This document shows, one piece after another, positions 25,645 through 36,500 of a DNA stretch of 64,000 nt. Under the pieces are notes generated by a model. That model saw only the letters and a program-made list of their open reading frames with translations, did not search any database and had not been told where the DNA came from. Position numbers and translations under genes: made by a program. This stretch comes from Lingula anatina (Eukaryota; Brachiopoda; Lingulata; Lingulida; Lingulidae). Each line of letters opens with the position of its first letter. Position 1 is the stretch's first letter. The stretch spans positions 147,336 through 211,335 of the forward strand of contig NW_019774725.1 in NCBI RefSeq assembly GCF_001039355.2, read 5' to 3'.

Positions 25645-28600
25645 AAAAAATTATATTTTCTCTCCATATTATAGATGGCAGTGGTCTCTCCTCGCAGTCT
25701 TGGGGTGACCAGGCCGATCATCATAGCGAACAGCTGCAGGAACAGCAGCAGCAGCAGTATTTCCAGTCAGAATCAACACAGCCACAAAAACAAACATTAC
25801 AAAGTCAGCAGCAATCCAGCTATGACACGTCTGCCTATGGCAGTCAAGGCTATGACATGATGTCACAAAATGCGCCGTCCTCCTACGGCGGCACTGGCCT
25901 GGAACATACACACATGAACTTGAATGACGGAGATAGAACGCTGCCTGATGTGCCCCCTAGTATTCCTTTACCAAACCAGACGACCCTCGCAGATCAACAG
26001 GCTGACGTAAGTAATATGTGAGATTAAGGAATATGTCTGGCACTGTTTAAAAATTTTTTTAAACAAATATGAATATTTGGAAAATTGGTCAGTATATTAA
26101 TACCATTGCTATTTAAAAAATAAGTGTTGATGCAAAACATGGGAATATTCCCAACTTGTGCGATTGGGCATTGGATCATAATTTTTTTCTTTAGACAAAA
26201 GTACCAAACTCTACTGCTCATTTTCCATCCATGTTGCTTTCAGGAGAAGAAGACATTCACAATGAACGCCAGTGCCCCTGTATTCCAGTCTATGTATACT
26301 CAGGCTCCAGCAGCTCACACAGAATCCAGCAGCATTGCTACCACAGTGGATAGCATGGGACAGCAAGACATGACGTCAGACTATAACTGTAAGGACATGG
26401 ATAGGTGGTTTTAATGAGTAGTGTGAACTGAAACAGACATGGGCTTTTTCTACGTAATAGCAGAATTCAAAGATTTGGAGTTGAATTCTGATAGAGCCGA
26501 AACTGACCCCTGGCTGAATAAGTAAAGGACTGAAAATTTTTTTTGAAAACCCAGAATGAGTTAGTTGGGTCTAACTAAGTTGACCTAACTCCACCGGGAC
26601 TCTCACTTAAAGATTGGCTTTGAGGCTGATGAAATATTCCAGTTAACATTTACAGTAGTCACTTTTCTATGTTTATGTCTATCTGATTTGTGAAGTCATT
26701 TTATGCAGAAATTTTTGTGAACTGTTTGACATGTTTCTTGACATATTGTTAAATATCTTTTATGTCTTGGTATCGTAATTATATTTTAAAATATGAAGGG
26801 AAAGAATCATTCCTATTTTTAGTTTTACTAGTAAATTATTCATTTTCCAAGCAGCAGGTGGCTATTCACGGAATCAGTTCAATGGCTATGGTGGACGTGG
26901 TGGCTCAAGAGGTGGACCACGTGGAGGACGAGGAATGAACTCTGGATACCGTGGTGGTAGAGGTGGCCCCCCTTTCAATTCAAGAGGCGGTTTCCGGGGA
27001 GGAAGAGGTGGAGGAGAATCGAGGGGAGCAAGAGGTAAATCATTCTTTAACTTAAGACTTTTTCTGACATTTGTGGCTTTTGAAGAAGTGATGATTGCCT
27101 TGTTGGTGACCATGTTAAAATATGTTTGTCTTCAGTGTACTAATAGATATTTTGCTAAGAGTAAGGAGAGAAAAATGTGTGCAATATGTGCTTTTTTTCC
27201 TTGTCCTGAAGTTCCCTGGCATTTTGCTTCACTAATCAATAGGAATAAGAGGAGGTGGGAGTGCTAATTTTGTTTGAGCACGCAAATCATTGACCCAATG
27301 CCACACTGTTCCTCGCAAAATATTTTCTACCTATCAGTTCTGGGTGGCAGGCTCGCACAAAAATGCTTCAGTTTGCTTTGTTTCTCCTGTTATGAAGTAT
27401 GAGATGTGATTTTCACAAATATGTATTTTTAGGGGGAGATTTGTTATCATGTTAGTCCTGTTTAATTCCCATTGCCCCATTTTATCCAACATATGAATTG
27501 TCCAAAGTATGTAAGTTGTCCCAACTGTTTTTTCAGATTTTCAAGGTCTGTTTCTAACCTATCAAAAACCAACTGAATGAATAAAGAAGCTGAAGCTTTG
27601 CTTTTTCCTTTGTGATGAATACCATTTGCTTTCTTTCCACCTGTTGATCTCCTGCATTGAATAATCTTTCTGATTTGTCTAGGTTTGAGTAAGACCAAAA
27701 AAAAAAAAAAAATAGCATACAATATTTAAAAAAAACCTATCGGTTCACCCCCCCCCCCCTTTTCCCCCTGATCACCTGAGCATGCTGCGTGTTAACTGTG
27801 TGCTCCTCTGTGATTTGTAGGCACTTATCATGGCTACCCGCCTCGTAGCAACTACAGGCCTGAAGGATACCAGGGAGTGAATGGTGGGTTGGACACTTAT
27901 AACAAGCAAGGCGCTGGTGCACACAGGGGTGGAGGTGCGTGGGAGCACTTGGGCAATATGGAGTTTCCATTTAAAAAATAAAAAAAAGAGTTGAAAGAGG
28001 AAGCTCTTTGTGTTAGGGATGGAATTCTGTTCTTTTTTTTTAGTGGGATACAAATATTGTTTGATTATCAAAATATCTCCCGCAAGAACAGTTGATAAAG
28101 GAAGCTTTTGATTTTTCCTTTTTGCATGTTGGATTTTATTGAATTTGTTTTGAAAAATTTAAAAAGGAAAAAAACTCCAAGTTATTATATAGATATCCAT
28201 TTTGTTGGCACATCCCGTCTATGTTAGCTTAGATTTGCAGGCAGATATGGTAGATACTTCAGATTGGAGAGGCTTAAGTTGGTGGGCTGAGATGTTCCCA
28301 GTTTTTATTTGCTTAATGTTTAAGTATTTTATATGTTTGTCTTGTTTGCAAAAAGGATGCATTGATTTTTAAAAAATGTTTTTATATGAATAGCATGGAT
28401 GCTATGATATGTTCACAGAGATCTTATTTACAACAGGCAGTATTATTATATATTATAGTGCTAATGAATAACACTTGAGACCAAAATGTCGCAGAACACA
28501 CTTGAGACCAAAATGTCGCAGAACTTAGTCCTAAGTCAATTTAAGATTGATATTGTATGGAGTGTGGTGTAAAGGTGGGAGTTGTAGCAATAAATGCTAC

Positions 28601-28917
28601 AGGTGATAATTGAGACGTCATAACTAAATTGTTATTGGGGAAGGGATAATGGTGGTGAAAATTGCAATAATGATAATTCTGAGTAGATGAACTAGATCGG
28701 TCAACACAGTCTGCCCTTTTTGTTAACCAGTCCTTCCTGTAAATGTAGAACATTAACATGAGTTTGCTTTTTTTTCCTTCTTGTTTACATTTTCTCTTGT
28801 ATTTCAGGATACAGAGGTGGACCCCGTGGTGGTAGTGCAGGAAGAGGGGGAAGGGGAAATTATGGCGGAAAATCCAACAGCTATGGTGGGTCAACACCTC
28901 CACAAGTGGCAGCATAA
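20166..28917 (+). CDS. CAPRIN1: Caprin (cell-cycle-associated RNA-granule protein)
   Basis: Exons: 20166-20279, 21127-21189, 23610-23696, 23882-24043, 24291-24367, 24634-24809, 25002-25412, 25675-26006, 26244-26388, 26855-27034, 27821-27934, 28808-28917; 1,971 nt, 656 residues, stop TAA at 28915-28917. Residues 20-210 form the conserved helical homology region 1 (NLEKRK, KLDGYREKYNNGE, LNEDQK, SEKMLKKQQKREK, then LLSKIDGCGYF). Residues around 335-375 carry GTYDFLQESQIEPDS followed by DPAVVAAQP, matching the vertebrate segment that binds the G3BP NTF2-like domain. A Gln-rich middle (QEQQQQQYFQ) follows and the last three exons encode an RGG/GYRGG-rich RNA-binding tail. Caprin with G3BP and FMRP controls mRNA translation and stress granules in the cytoplasm. 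The 26855 exon has tandem CAGCAG acceptors that would change one residue. Slightly shorter than human CAPRIN1. Confidence 0.95.
22084..22290. mobile_element. Foldback MITE-like element in caprin intron 2
   Basis: Left end CCATTCCCACAGATTTTAGA followed by TCGATCTATCC pairs with the right end GGATGGATCGATCT followed by AAATCTATGGGAATG. About 207 bases, no coding capacity. Terminal sequence differs from the CCATTCAGAA family. Confidence 0.85.
25609..25643. repeat. T35 homopolymer just before a caprin exon
   Basis: It ends about 30 bases before the acceptor of the 25675 exon, so it lies in or next to the polypyrimidine tract and branch region. Confidence 0.95.
28471..28524. repeat. Exact 27-bp tandem duplication in the last caprin intron
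   Basis: ACACTTGAGACCAAAATGTC plus seven further bases is repeated head to tail at 28471-28497 and 28498-28524. Confidence 0.95.
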
Positions 28918-29810
28918 CAAGAAGCAACAACAACAAATATTAAGTCTCGAATTTGAAAGTCCAGTAAAAAAGAAAACAACAACAGCAGGAGAATAGTGTG
29001 GTGTTAGAGACAGCTTTCTCCTTTTAGAGCTTGGATGTTTGGAGTATGAAGGAATGTACTCCTCTAACTTTTCAGTTTGAGGCTAAAGATCAGCGAAGTT
29101 AGAAGGCAAATTTCAAGAGCAACAACAAAGTTGGAAGAAAAAAATATTTAAAAAAAAAAACAAAAAAAAAGTATTTGTCATGACCAATAGGGAAAGTAAA
29201 AACAAGACTATCAGACCCAAGTGGATTGCTTGATCTAGAGTCATCTCAGCAACAGTGTTTTGGTTCTATAAGTATAACTAACAACTTAACTGTGTTGTTC
29301 GTAAGTATATATTTAAGAAAGCATGAAATCCCAAACTGGGAATTTTCAGTTAAGAGAAAAAAAAAGTAAAAAGCAGAAAAAAAAGAGAAAAACCCACTGA
29401 TGTGACAGAGCACTTTGTTATTTAGCTATGTTTCCTCAGGATAACAATCTGTTGCAGCGGTTCTTTTACTACATCCACTCCATAGATGCTTGAAAGCTAT
29501 GTTGATAATTTGCTTAGGGGATTGGGGAAGGGGGTGGGACCTGTACAGAGTTGGACTGTGGCAGAGCATCTTTTGTAAACAAATTTTTAGGGTTCCTTGT
29601 CAAAGGCAGTATGTTAGGTATCATATATCGGATGTATTGCGGATGTAAATTTAAAGTGATGGTCCTGTCTTTATTTGCTCCCATCTCTGCTTTTGTATGT
29701 GCATACTCAGATGTTTATAGAAGCCAAATAAATTCTCTCAGTAAAATATGTGTGGCTTTTCTCTGTAACAATCTCTGAAAAGATTATAAAAAATAAATAA
29801 TAAAAAAAAA
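28918..29810 (+). other. Caprin 3' UTR
   Basis: No coding exon. It contains several A-rich tracts and AATAAA at 29727-29732, with more AATAAA-like sequence at about 29791-29815. Confidence 0.65.
29727..29732 (+). terminator. Polyadenylation signal, caprin
   Basis: AATAAA about 810 bases after the caprin stop. The downstream A-rich cluster at 29791-29815 offers alternatives. Confidence 0.55.
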
Positions 29811-29815
29811 ATAAA

Positions 29816-29905
29816 ATAACTAACTTTGAATGTTGGAATGAATTAATTTAACATTGGTAAATGTGAGAAAATCGTCATTAACTTCACCAAAATGAGAAGT
29901 TTTTA
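29816..29905. repeat. Dispersed repeat fragment, copy a
   Basis: Contains ACTAACTTTGAATGTTGGAA and continues with AATCGTCATT...CCAAAATGA. The related copy is at 37758-37865 in the VWDE-like gene. Confidence 0.75.
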
Positions 29906-30734
29906 TCCCTTTTATCAAAACTTGACTAGAAATGTTGCAGTATGTCATGTCGATTTATAATTGGATATATAAAAATCTCTATTCGGTGAGATGGGGATGT
30001 TTGAATAGACAACTTTTTAGAAGCCTTTACCTTTGATTCGCCTTTTACCTTGCCTCGGTGAATGCATTTGTTTTCAGCTGTGGATTTTTTAAAACTCGTG
30101 GGTACATCACTTAAAAGTCGGCTGGTCCGACGAAGTGGAATATGCTACCAAATGAATCGACTGAAAATTTTAAAGGAGTTGAGAACAGCTTTTAGGAAAT
30201 TTTATTATTAATTACCTTAATTGAAATTGTTTTTATGTGAGAATTGGGCACGTGATCAGATTTTATATGGCGGTCAGTTGGTGTGTCTTGACTTTTTTCG
30301 ATCTGCGTAGACTGCTTGCCCAATTCCTTCCGATAACAACTGAGAATTAAGACCCATGCACTCATTCTCTCTATATACAATGTAGGTCCATTTGAAGAAA
30401 AGTGATATCGGCAATTATCTAACGGTTATAGGTGCAAGTTATTAACCTGAAGAGGCGGAATATAAGCAATCTTAGAATATCGATACAATTGAATTGTTCA
30501 GTCAGAACAGTGCAAAGGGTCTGGTCTCAAAAATCTGGTTGATTTTTTGTGAAATTTGATGTTAATAAAATGATACCAGGAGCATATCATTCCACAGTCA
30601 TTTATCTCCCCCATAGTATTGGCTCAGTAGAGGGTGACACTTCTATTGTCCAGTGTGTGTATCTTTAACTGTCGCTTTGGATCTTCTACTGTGTTGACAT
30701 GGAAATAGGGCTACACTATACCAGATCTCTCAAA

Positions 30735-31010
30735 GGCCATTCAGAACAAGCTTATCCGCGGACTAACAAATCTGCGGACTTCATATGACCGACTCATTTG
30801 AAACAAGCGAAACAAACTAATTTCATGATGGCTTCCCCGCCTCTACACGCGCCGTCGCTGCAGGGGCCTTGCAATAAAACCTCAGAGATGTGGTTTAATC
30901 CGTTAAATGGCGCGTGCAGAGACGGGGAGACCATCAGAGGATTGATCGGCGTTGCTTTGAAGTCCAGTTGGCCATATTTAGTCTGCGGATCATCTGTTCT
31001 GAATGGTCTC
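30735..31010. mobile_element. Complete CCATTCAGAA-family MITE, about 276 bp
   Basis: Left end GGCCATTCAGAACA...ATCCGCGGACTAA pairs with the right end TTAGTCTGCGGAT...TGTTCTGAATGGTC. The near palindrome produces long meaningless frames of similar position on both strands. The interior (GCCGTCGCTGCAGG, CCGTTAAAT) matches the truncated copy at 19136-19330. No transposase, so it would need a partner element. Confidence 0.85.
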
Positions 31011-31960
31011 TTAGACTCGTTCTTAAACGTCACAAATAGGATCACTGACCAAGTATTGTCACAACTTATAGTAAAAACCATTGTCACGACAATCACCACT
31101 TGCTCTGGAAGCATATAAAAATGGTCGAAAATCGAGCTGAACAGACTATCTAGATTTTGTTAACTGGATAGATTTCGACTCAAACAAGCCCATGTCCATA
31201 TAGACTCCATAATTTGAATAGATGGACACTTGTTTCATACATAGGTGTAGAAACATCGGCAGCCCTGATCGCAGGAAGCAGGGCATGGTTGTGGTGATGG
31301 GGTGGTAGTAGGTGCTCTGTCCACCGTTTATGTCACTTACATATTGCGTCGGGGCTCTACTCCAGACAACATATTTCCAACTTCATGTTGGCCCTACATA
31401 ATATCCTTTGATACTCCCTCGCTTTTTCTTTTTATGATGCTTAGCCCTTCACAGAAAATTGCTTTCTTCGCGTCTGCTATCGCGTTCCCTTTTTTCTCCC
31501 TTTTTGGATTCAGTTAATAATGTATCTGAGGTTTATTTTAAATCTAGACATGTTAAGTTCTATTTGTTGAGTGCAACAAAGCACAAGCTGGTCCAAAGAG
31601 TATTCGAGAAAGCTACAGAAATTTGAATACTTTTTTACGTATTTGGAATGCGGAAGTTTGTATTAGCTACAGCTTAGTCAGTCGATGTTGAAAAAAACTT
31701 TTCTTTGTATCAAGTCTTCGTAGCCAATGAAATTTCGCCCTTGGAAGACAGATTTGAAAGGTGACAGGTAAAAGGAAACCCCCTTTCCATTTTTTCATTG
31801 AAATTCGATGACTTTTTGAATAGAACTAGGGGCTTGCATGAAACGTCCTTTATACTCCTGTATGGGGTATGTACAGTTGTGCATGCATCCGTGTTGGTCT
31901 TTTAAATATATGAAAAGAGTACCTTTGACAGTAAAACACGACCTTTGCAAAGTTTCATTA

Positions 31961-31961
<1 letters not shown>

Positions 31962-31995
<34 letters not shown>
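31962..31995. repeat. (AAT)n microsatellite
   Basis: About 11 units of AAT, about 110 bases before the ATG of the VWDE-like gene, possibly in its 5' UTR or promoter. Confidence 0.95.
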
Positions 31996-32106
31996 GGAGT
32001 AAATCTGCACCAAGTTAAAAAAACATCAACGGAGCTTGTCAATCTGACACGTAAATGTTGGAACTTCCTGAAAAGATTAGTGATTATTTGGCGCCCTTGG
32101 TCAGAC

Positions 32107-32188
32107 ATGGAAGGCGGTCTTGGCAGCCAAAGATATGGAAAGATTATTTTCCTAGTCCTCACAGTTTTTAGTGTTTGGTCAGCAGGTG

Positions 32189-32248
<60 letters not shown>

Positions 32249-33480
32249 CTTAGACTTAAATTTGAAGAACAATCGATAGGTAAGAATTCTAAATAACATC
32301 TTATATATTTAAGGGTCCAAATATTGACTTTTCCGAAGTCTAGAACTGATCTGTAACATGAACAAGAATATATGAAATAATTGTTAAACAATTAGGATAA
32401 ACTTGAGACATAAGTCCTCATGGTAATTTCAAAATCTATAGTTAACACTTTGAATTCAACAGAGAATTAAGTGGATGGTTTTGAAACTATCGTATAATAT
32501 TTTAACAGAAACATACAATTATTGATTATGGATGTCTATAAGGTGTCTCTCGACATTGTAAAAAAAAAAAAAAAAAAAAAAAGACCGACCACAATGCACC
32601 TTATAAACGAATATATTTACTTTATAAATCTATTATTCGAATGGATCCTGGATAAATGAAAATGGAAAATCGAGCGCTCTTCTACAGTAGGGGCCTATAG
32701 ATGTAGGGGGCCTACGACATGAGCAAAACGTGCAACCGTGGGACTGAAAAATCCCTATTAAATCAGTTTGACACATAACTCAGTTTTCATGGGGCTTCAA
32801 AAGCAATATTTTATTAATTTCTTAAGTATAACATTGAAGGAAGGTACCTTTCGAAACATTTAAAAATAGGATGTGCTTGTTTACACGACAGATCATACGC
32901 CCAGTTTTGAGAAATGTTGACATACTGGTCCGCGGATTGCATGGAAGCCGATCCCCCCCCCCCTTGGCGTGGGGTTTGGGGCCCGCTGAAGGGTCCCGAA
33001 AGTTTTTGGTATTTTAGAGGGCAAACGGTGCCGTTTGGTACGGTTTAGAACTATGATCCAGTGCAGGCCTACTAGTATAGTATATTTCAAGAGGGGACCA
33101 TTAGTGTGATTTTTTCAGAAATCGAACGGGGGATCAGGACCCCCCTGACACCCCTCCTAAATCCGCCTTTGAAATCCATATTTGTTCGTTTAAATGCGTG
33201 AAAAAGAAGCGGATTTACCAATGGCATGGTTATCATGTTGTTTAGTCTACGTCTTGTTGTTTACGCCAAATGCGCCATCTATAATGTAGTGGATAGTGTT
33301 GAATGAAAGTTCTGACAGCGTGGTCTTTGAATTTATTCCGTTCTATGACATGGTTTTAGAAGTCGTGTGCATAGGGGTACTAGAGACACACTTGTAAGAG
33401 AGGAAAAACAAGTGTTGCGAAGTGAGCGAAAATGAGAAAAGTAATCAGGCCAGAGGTAAGCATAAAGCTCAAGTGTGTGT

Positions 33481-33511
<31 letters not shown>

Positions 33512-36500
33512 GGGGGTCTGTCTAATTAAGGATATTGTCACCCTTCGCCCCAAAAAGAACAAACAAGATTGGGTAGGATTGATTCATTCATTGAATTTTA
33601 TTAAATTTTATCCAGAAATGAATTTTATTACCTGTTGTTTATATTCCAGCACAATCAAGCAAGTGCAGAGGCAACGTTTGTTACATTGAGGACCCTAGTT
33701 TCACAGACTTTCAGAGTGCAAGGCAGAGATGCCAGTCATTTGGAGGCGATGTGGTTATGGTTGACACACTTGAAGAGAGAAGATTACTGACTGAAATATG
33801 TCTTCGTAGTAAGTACATGTATCTATATATTACTAGAACTGCATATCATGGTTGGGTTTATATTATGATATTGGTCCAATCCAGGAATTATAACAGATGG
33901 CTCATGCGGTACAGGTCCTGTTCCAGTTTGTCCCGTATTTTGGTACTATTAATAACTCCAGTCAGTTCAAACATAATAAGCTAGCCACATGTAGCTATGC
34001 CTTTTTCTCGTCTTAATAGAAAAAACGGAACAGTGATGATGCCAGTAATGGTATGTTCAGACTGTTACATATACTAGTATCTCTCCATAAAAGACAACTA
34101 AAAAGAAATAAATGTTGTAGTTAACATCATTTGGGAAACCAGTCGTTATATACTGTGGAACAGTGTATAAGTAATGTGTGCATTGTATTAATAGCTATTA
34201 TATAGTTTTATAGAATTACAATATTTAACTGAAGAATTAGTTTTCTCAGTCATTTTGTTGTACAATGCAATACACAATACATTATATACAATAAAGTTTA
34301 TTTTCATGTCGGAAAGAATGAAAATAGCTATATTCACTAACAGAATAAATTAAAAATGATACATAATTGTTTACTACTACTTAATGTAATCCGTTAGGTA
34401 ACTATACTGCACCGTATCTACTGATGGGAGCAACTTACAGTTCAGAACAATGGGTGTGGTTTACTGGAGAAGCAGTCAGTCCAGCAGTCATGTCTTGGGC
34501 AGTTGGGCAGCCTGAAGATCCTTCTACACAGCCATATCTGTGTATTGATTCCACAACTGGTATTTGGCATGATTGTGCAAGTGATTTAGAGGGAGTTTTG
34601 TGTGAGACCAAACGCTCATCATTATGTCTAGGACTGGGCTGCTGCTCTGGCCAAAATAATTCCTGTTATGTAAACTTACCTATACTTGGCAGCTGCTATT
34701 GTGATGAACATTGCTTAAGAGCAAATGATTGCTGTGAAGACTACGTGGACACCTGTGTAGGTATGCAAATTTTGTTTTAATATTTTACTAAACATTTTGT
34801 ATTTTATATGTAGAGAAATGTTGTTTAATGTCAAATGAACTACTAGTACTAAATCAAGCTCAGGCCAATTAACCCTCTGGTCATCAACTTGCACCATAAA
34901 AACATTTTTTTTCATACAGGGCATCCATGTACAGTAGTAATATGATTCCCACACTGAAATGCATATTCATGTTAAATTTGTTTCTGATGGTAATACATTT
35001 ATTCTTTCCTCAGTGATTGATGAGTGCTTTGCTTACACAACTGTTACTGGTGAAATATCAAGAAGTTCAATGTACCACAAGAATTCTGTTCAAGCAGTAG
35101 CATGTGATGATGAAATAGACCACGGCTGGTTTAGATTTGACATGATAACTGGGAATGATATGCCTGTGACCTGCCATTTTGAAGGTGACTGTGGTACAGA
35201 TAATCCCATATGGCTTAATGGTAGGTACCTTTAAATATATATATATATCTTTCATTGTTATATACAGGCACTGTATATAAAAAGTGTCTGAATAGTGTCT
35301 ATATATATTCTGATTAGTATGGCTGTCCACAGTCTGCCTCTCCCCGTCGTTGCCGTCGCCATCCCTGTCACTATCCACGTTTTCCCCATAACTGCCAAAC
35401 CATATTTTTGATTTACTTTAAATTTACTGAGTGACCTTGTTTGGTAAGGAGGCAGGATGTGTTTACATTTTTCGGTAATTATTCTGTTTTTTTCCACAAT
35501 TTTTTTTGACATTGGCCCCATAACTTTCAAACTGTTTTTTTGTTTTACTTTCAATTTACTGAGTGGCTTTGTTTGGTTAGGGTGCAGGATTATAAAAAAA
35601 ATCGGCATGATCGCTTTACATTTACAGTTATTATTCTTTTTTTTTGTGTAAAATTTTTATTTTTCACACATTAACATTTCCATTGGCTTTTATATCCTAT
35701 ATGGAACTGAATCACTTCCTAGGTTTTCAATGGCCATGTTACCTGTAGTACATAATGTGAGAGGGTGAGAGAGATTATGCTGCTTGAAAGCATTATGTAA
35801 CAGTGCGTCAAAATTGGCCAAAATATTATTGTTTGCACTTTTTTTTTTTGCATAATGTCTGAACGTTTGTCAGCTTTTCTGCCTTGTTTCCTGTATAGTG
35901 TCTGTATATTTGTCAGCTTTGCTGTCTAGTTATAGAAATGTGTCCTAAATGTGTATACCAACTCAGAAAACTGTAATCAAAAGCTCACGTAAGGTGCATT
36001 CACAATGAATCTGTCATACTAACTATGTAGTGCGCACTAATTCCACAGGGACTCTCTTGGCATTGTGAGAGAATATAACCGCCTAGGCCCGTAGCCCGGG
36101 GGGGGGGGGGGGGGGGGGGGNGCTGGGAAAAGGTCCACTCTGGGTAAAATTTGATCTATGTACTTGAGGATTTTGTGGTAAAAGGTCCACTTTTTCAGAA
36201 AACGACCCCCCCCTCTGAAAGTGCTGGCTACAGGCCTGCCACCTTATAACTGTAGTGAATTAGAGGCCAATTGAATGATATTGTGATATTATAGTTTTTC
36301 GAAAATTGCAAAGGGGCTTTCCAATGTAAAATTTAAAAAATTCCTGTGACTGGATCTGATCCAGGTAAAACATATTTTGTGCAATGTTATTCTGTGGGGA
36401 TTTTTTAAAATTTCAGGATTTTTTATTCAGAATAAGATAAGGGCCATCAACTAAATTTGGTGGTCAGATCTGGGTACCAGCACATTGATTAAAAAAAATC

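Larger units (their letters stand above)
29811..32106. other. Caprin to VWDE-like gene spacer
   Basis: Holds a dispersed repeat (29816), the complete MITE (30735-31010), an (AAT)n microsatellite (31962-31995) and the 5' flank of the VWDE-like gene. No other coding exon was found; the frame at 31302-31517 has no supporting signals. Confidence 0.55.

Noticed and set aside
24948-25911. Long minus-strand frames over caprin exons
   Set aside because: Antisense shadows of the Gln/Pro-rich coding exons 25002-25412 and 25675-26006.
30794-31118. Two 106-residue frames at the same place on opposite strands
   Set aside because: A consequence of the near-palindromic MITE at 30735-31010, not genes.
31945-32391. 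Ile-rich and Ser-Leu frames, including a 102-residue plus frame
   Set aside because: Mostly (AAT)n and (TC)n translation; only 32107-32185 (signal peptide exon) is accepted from it.
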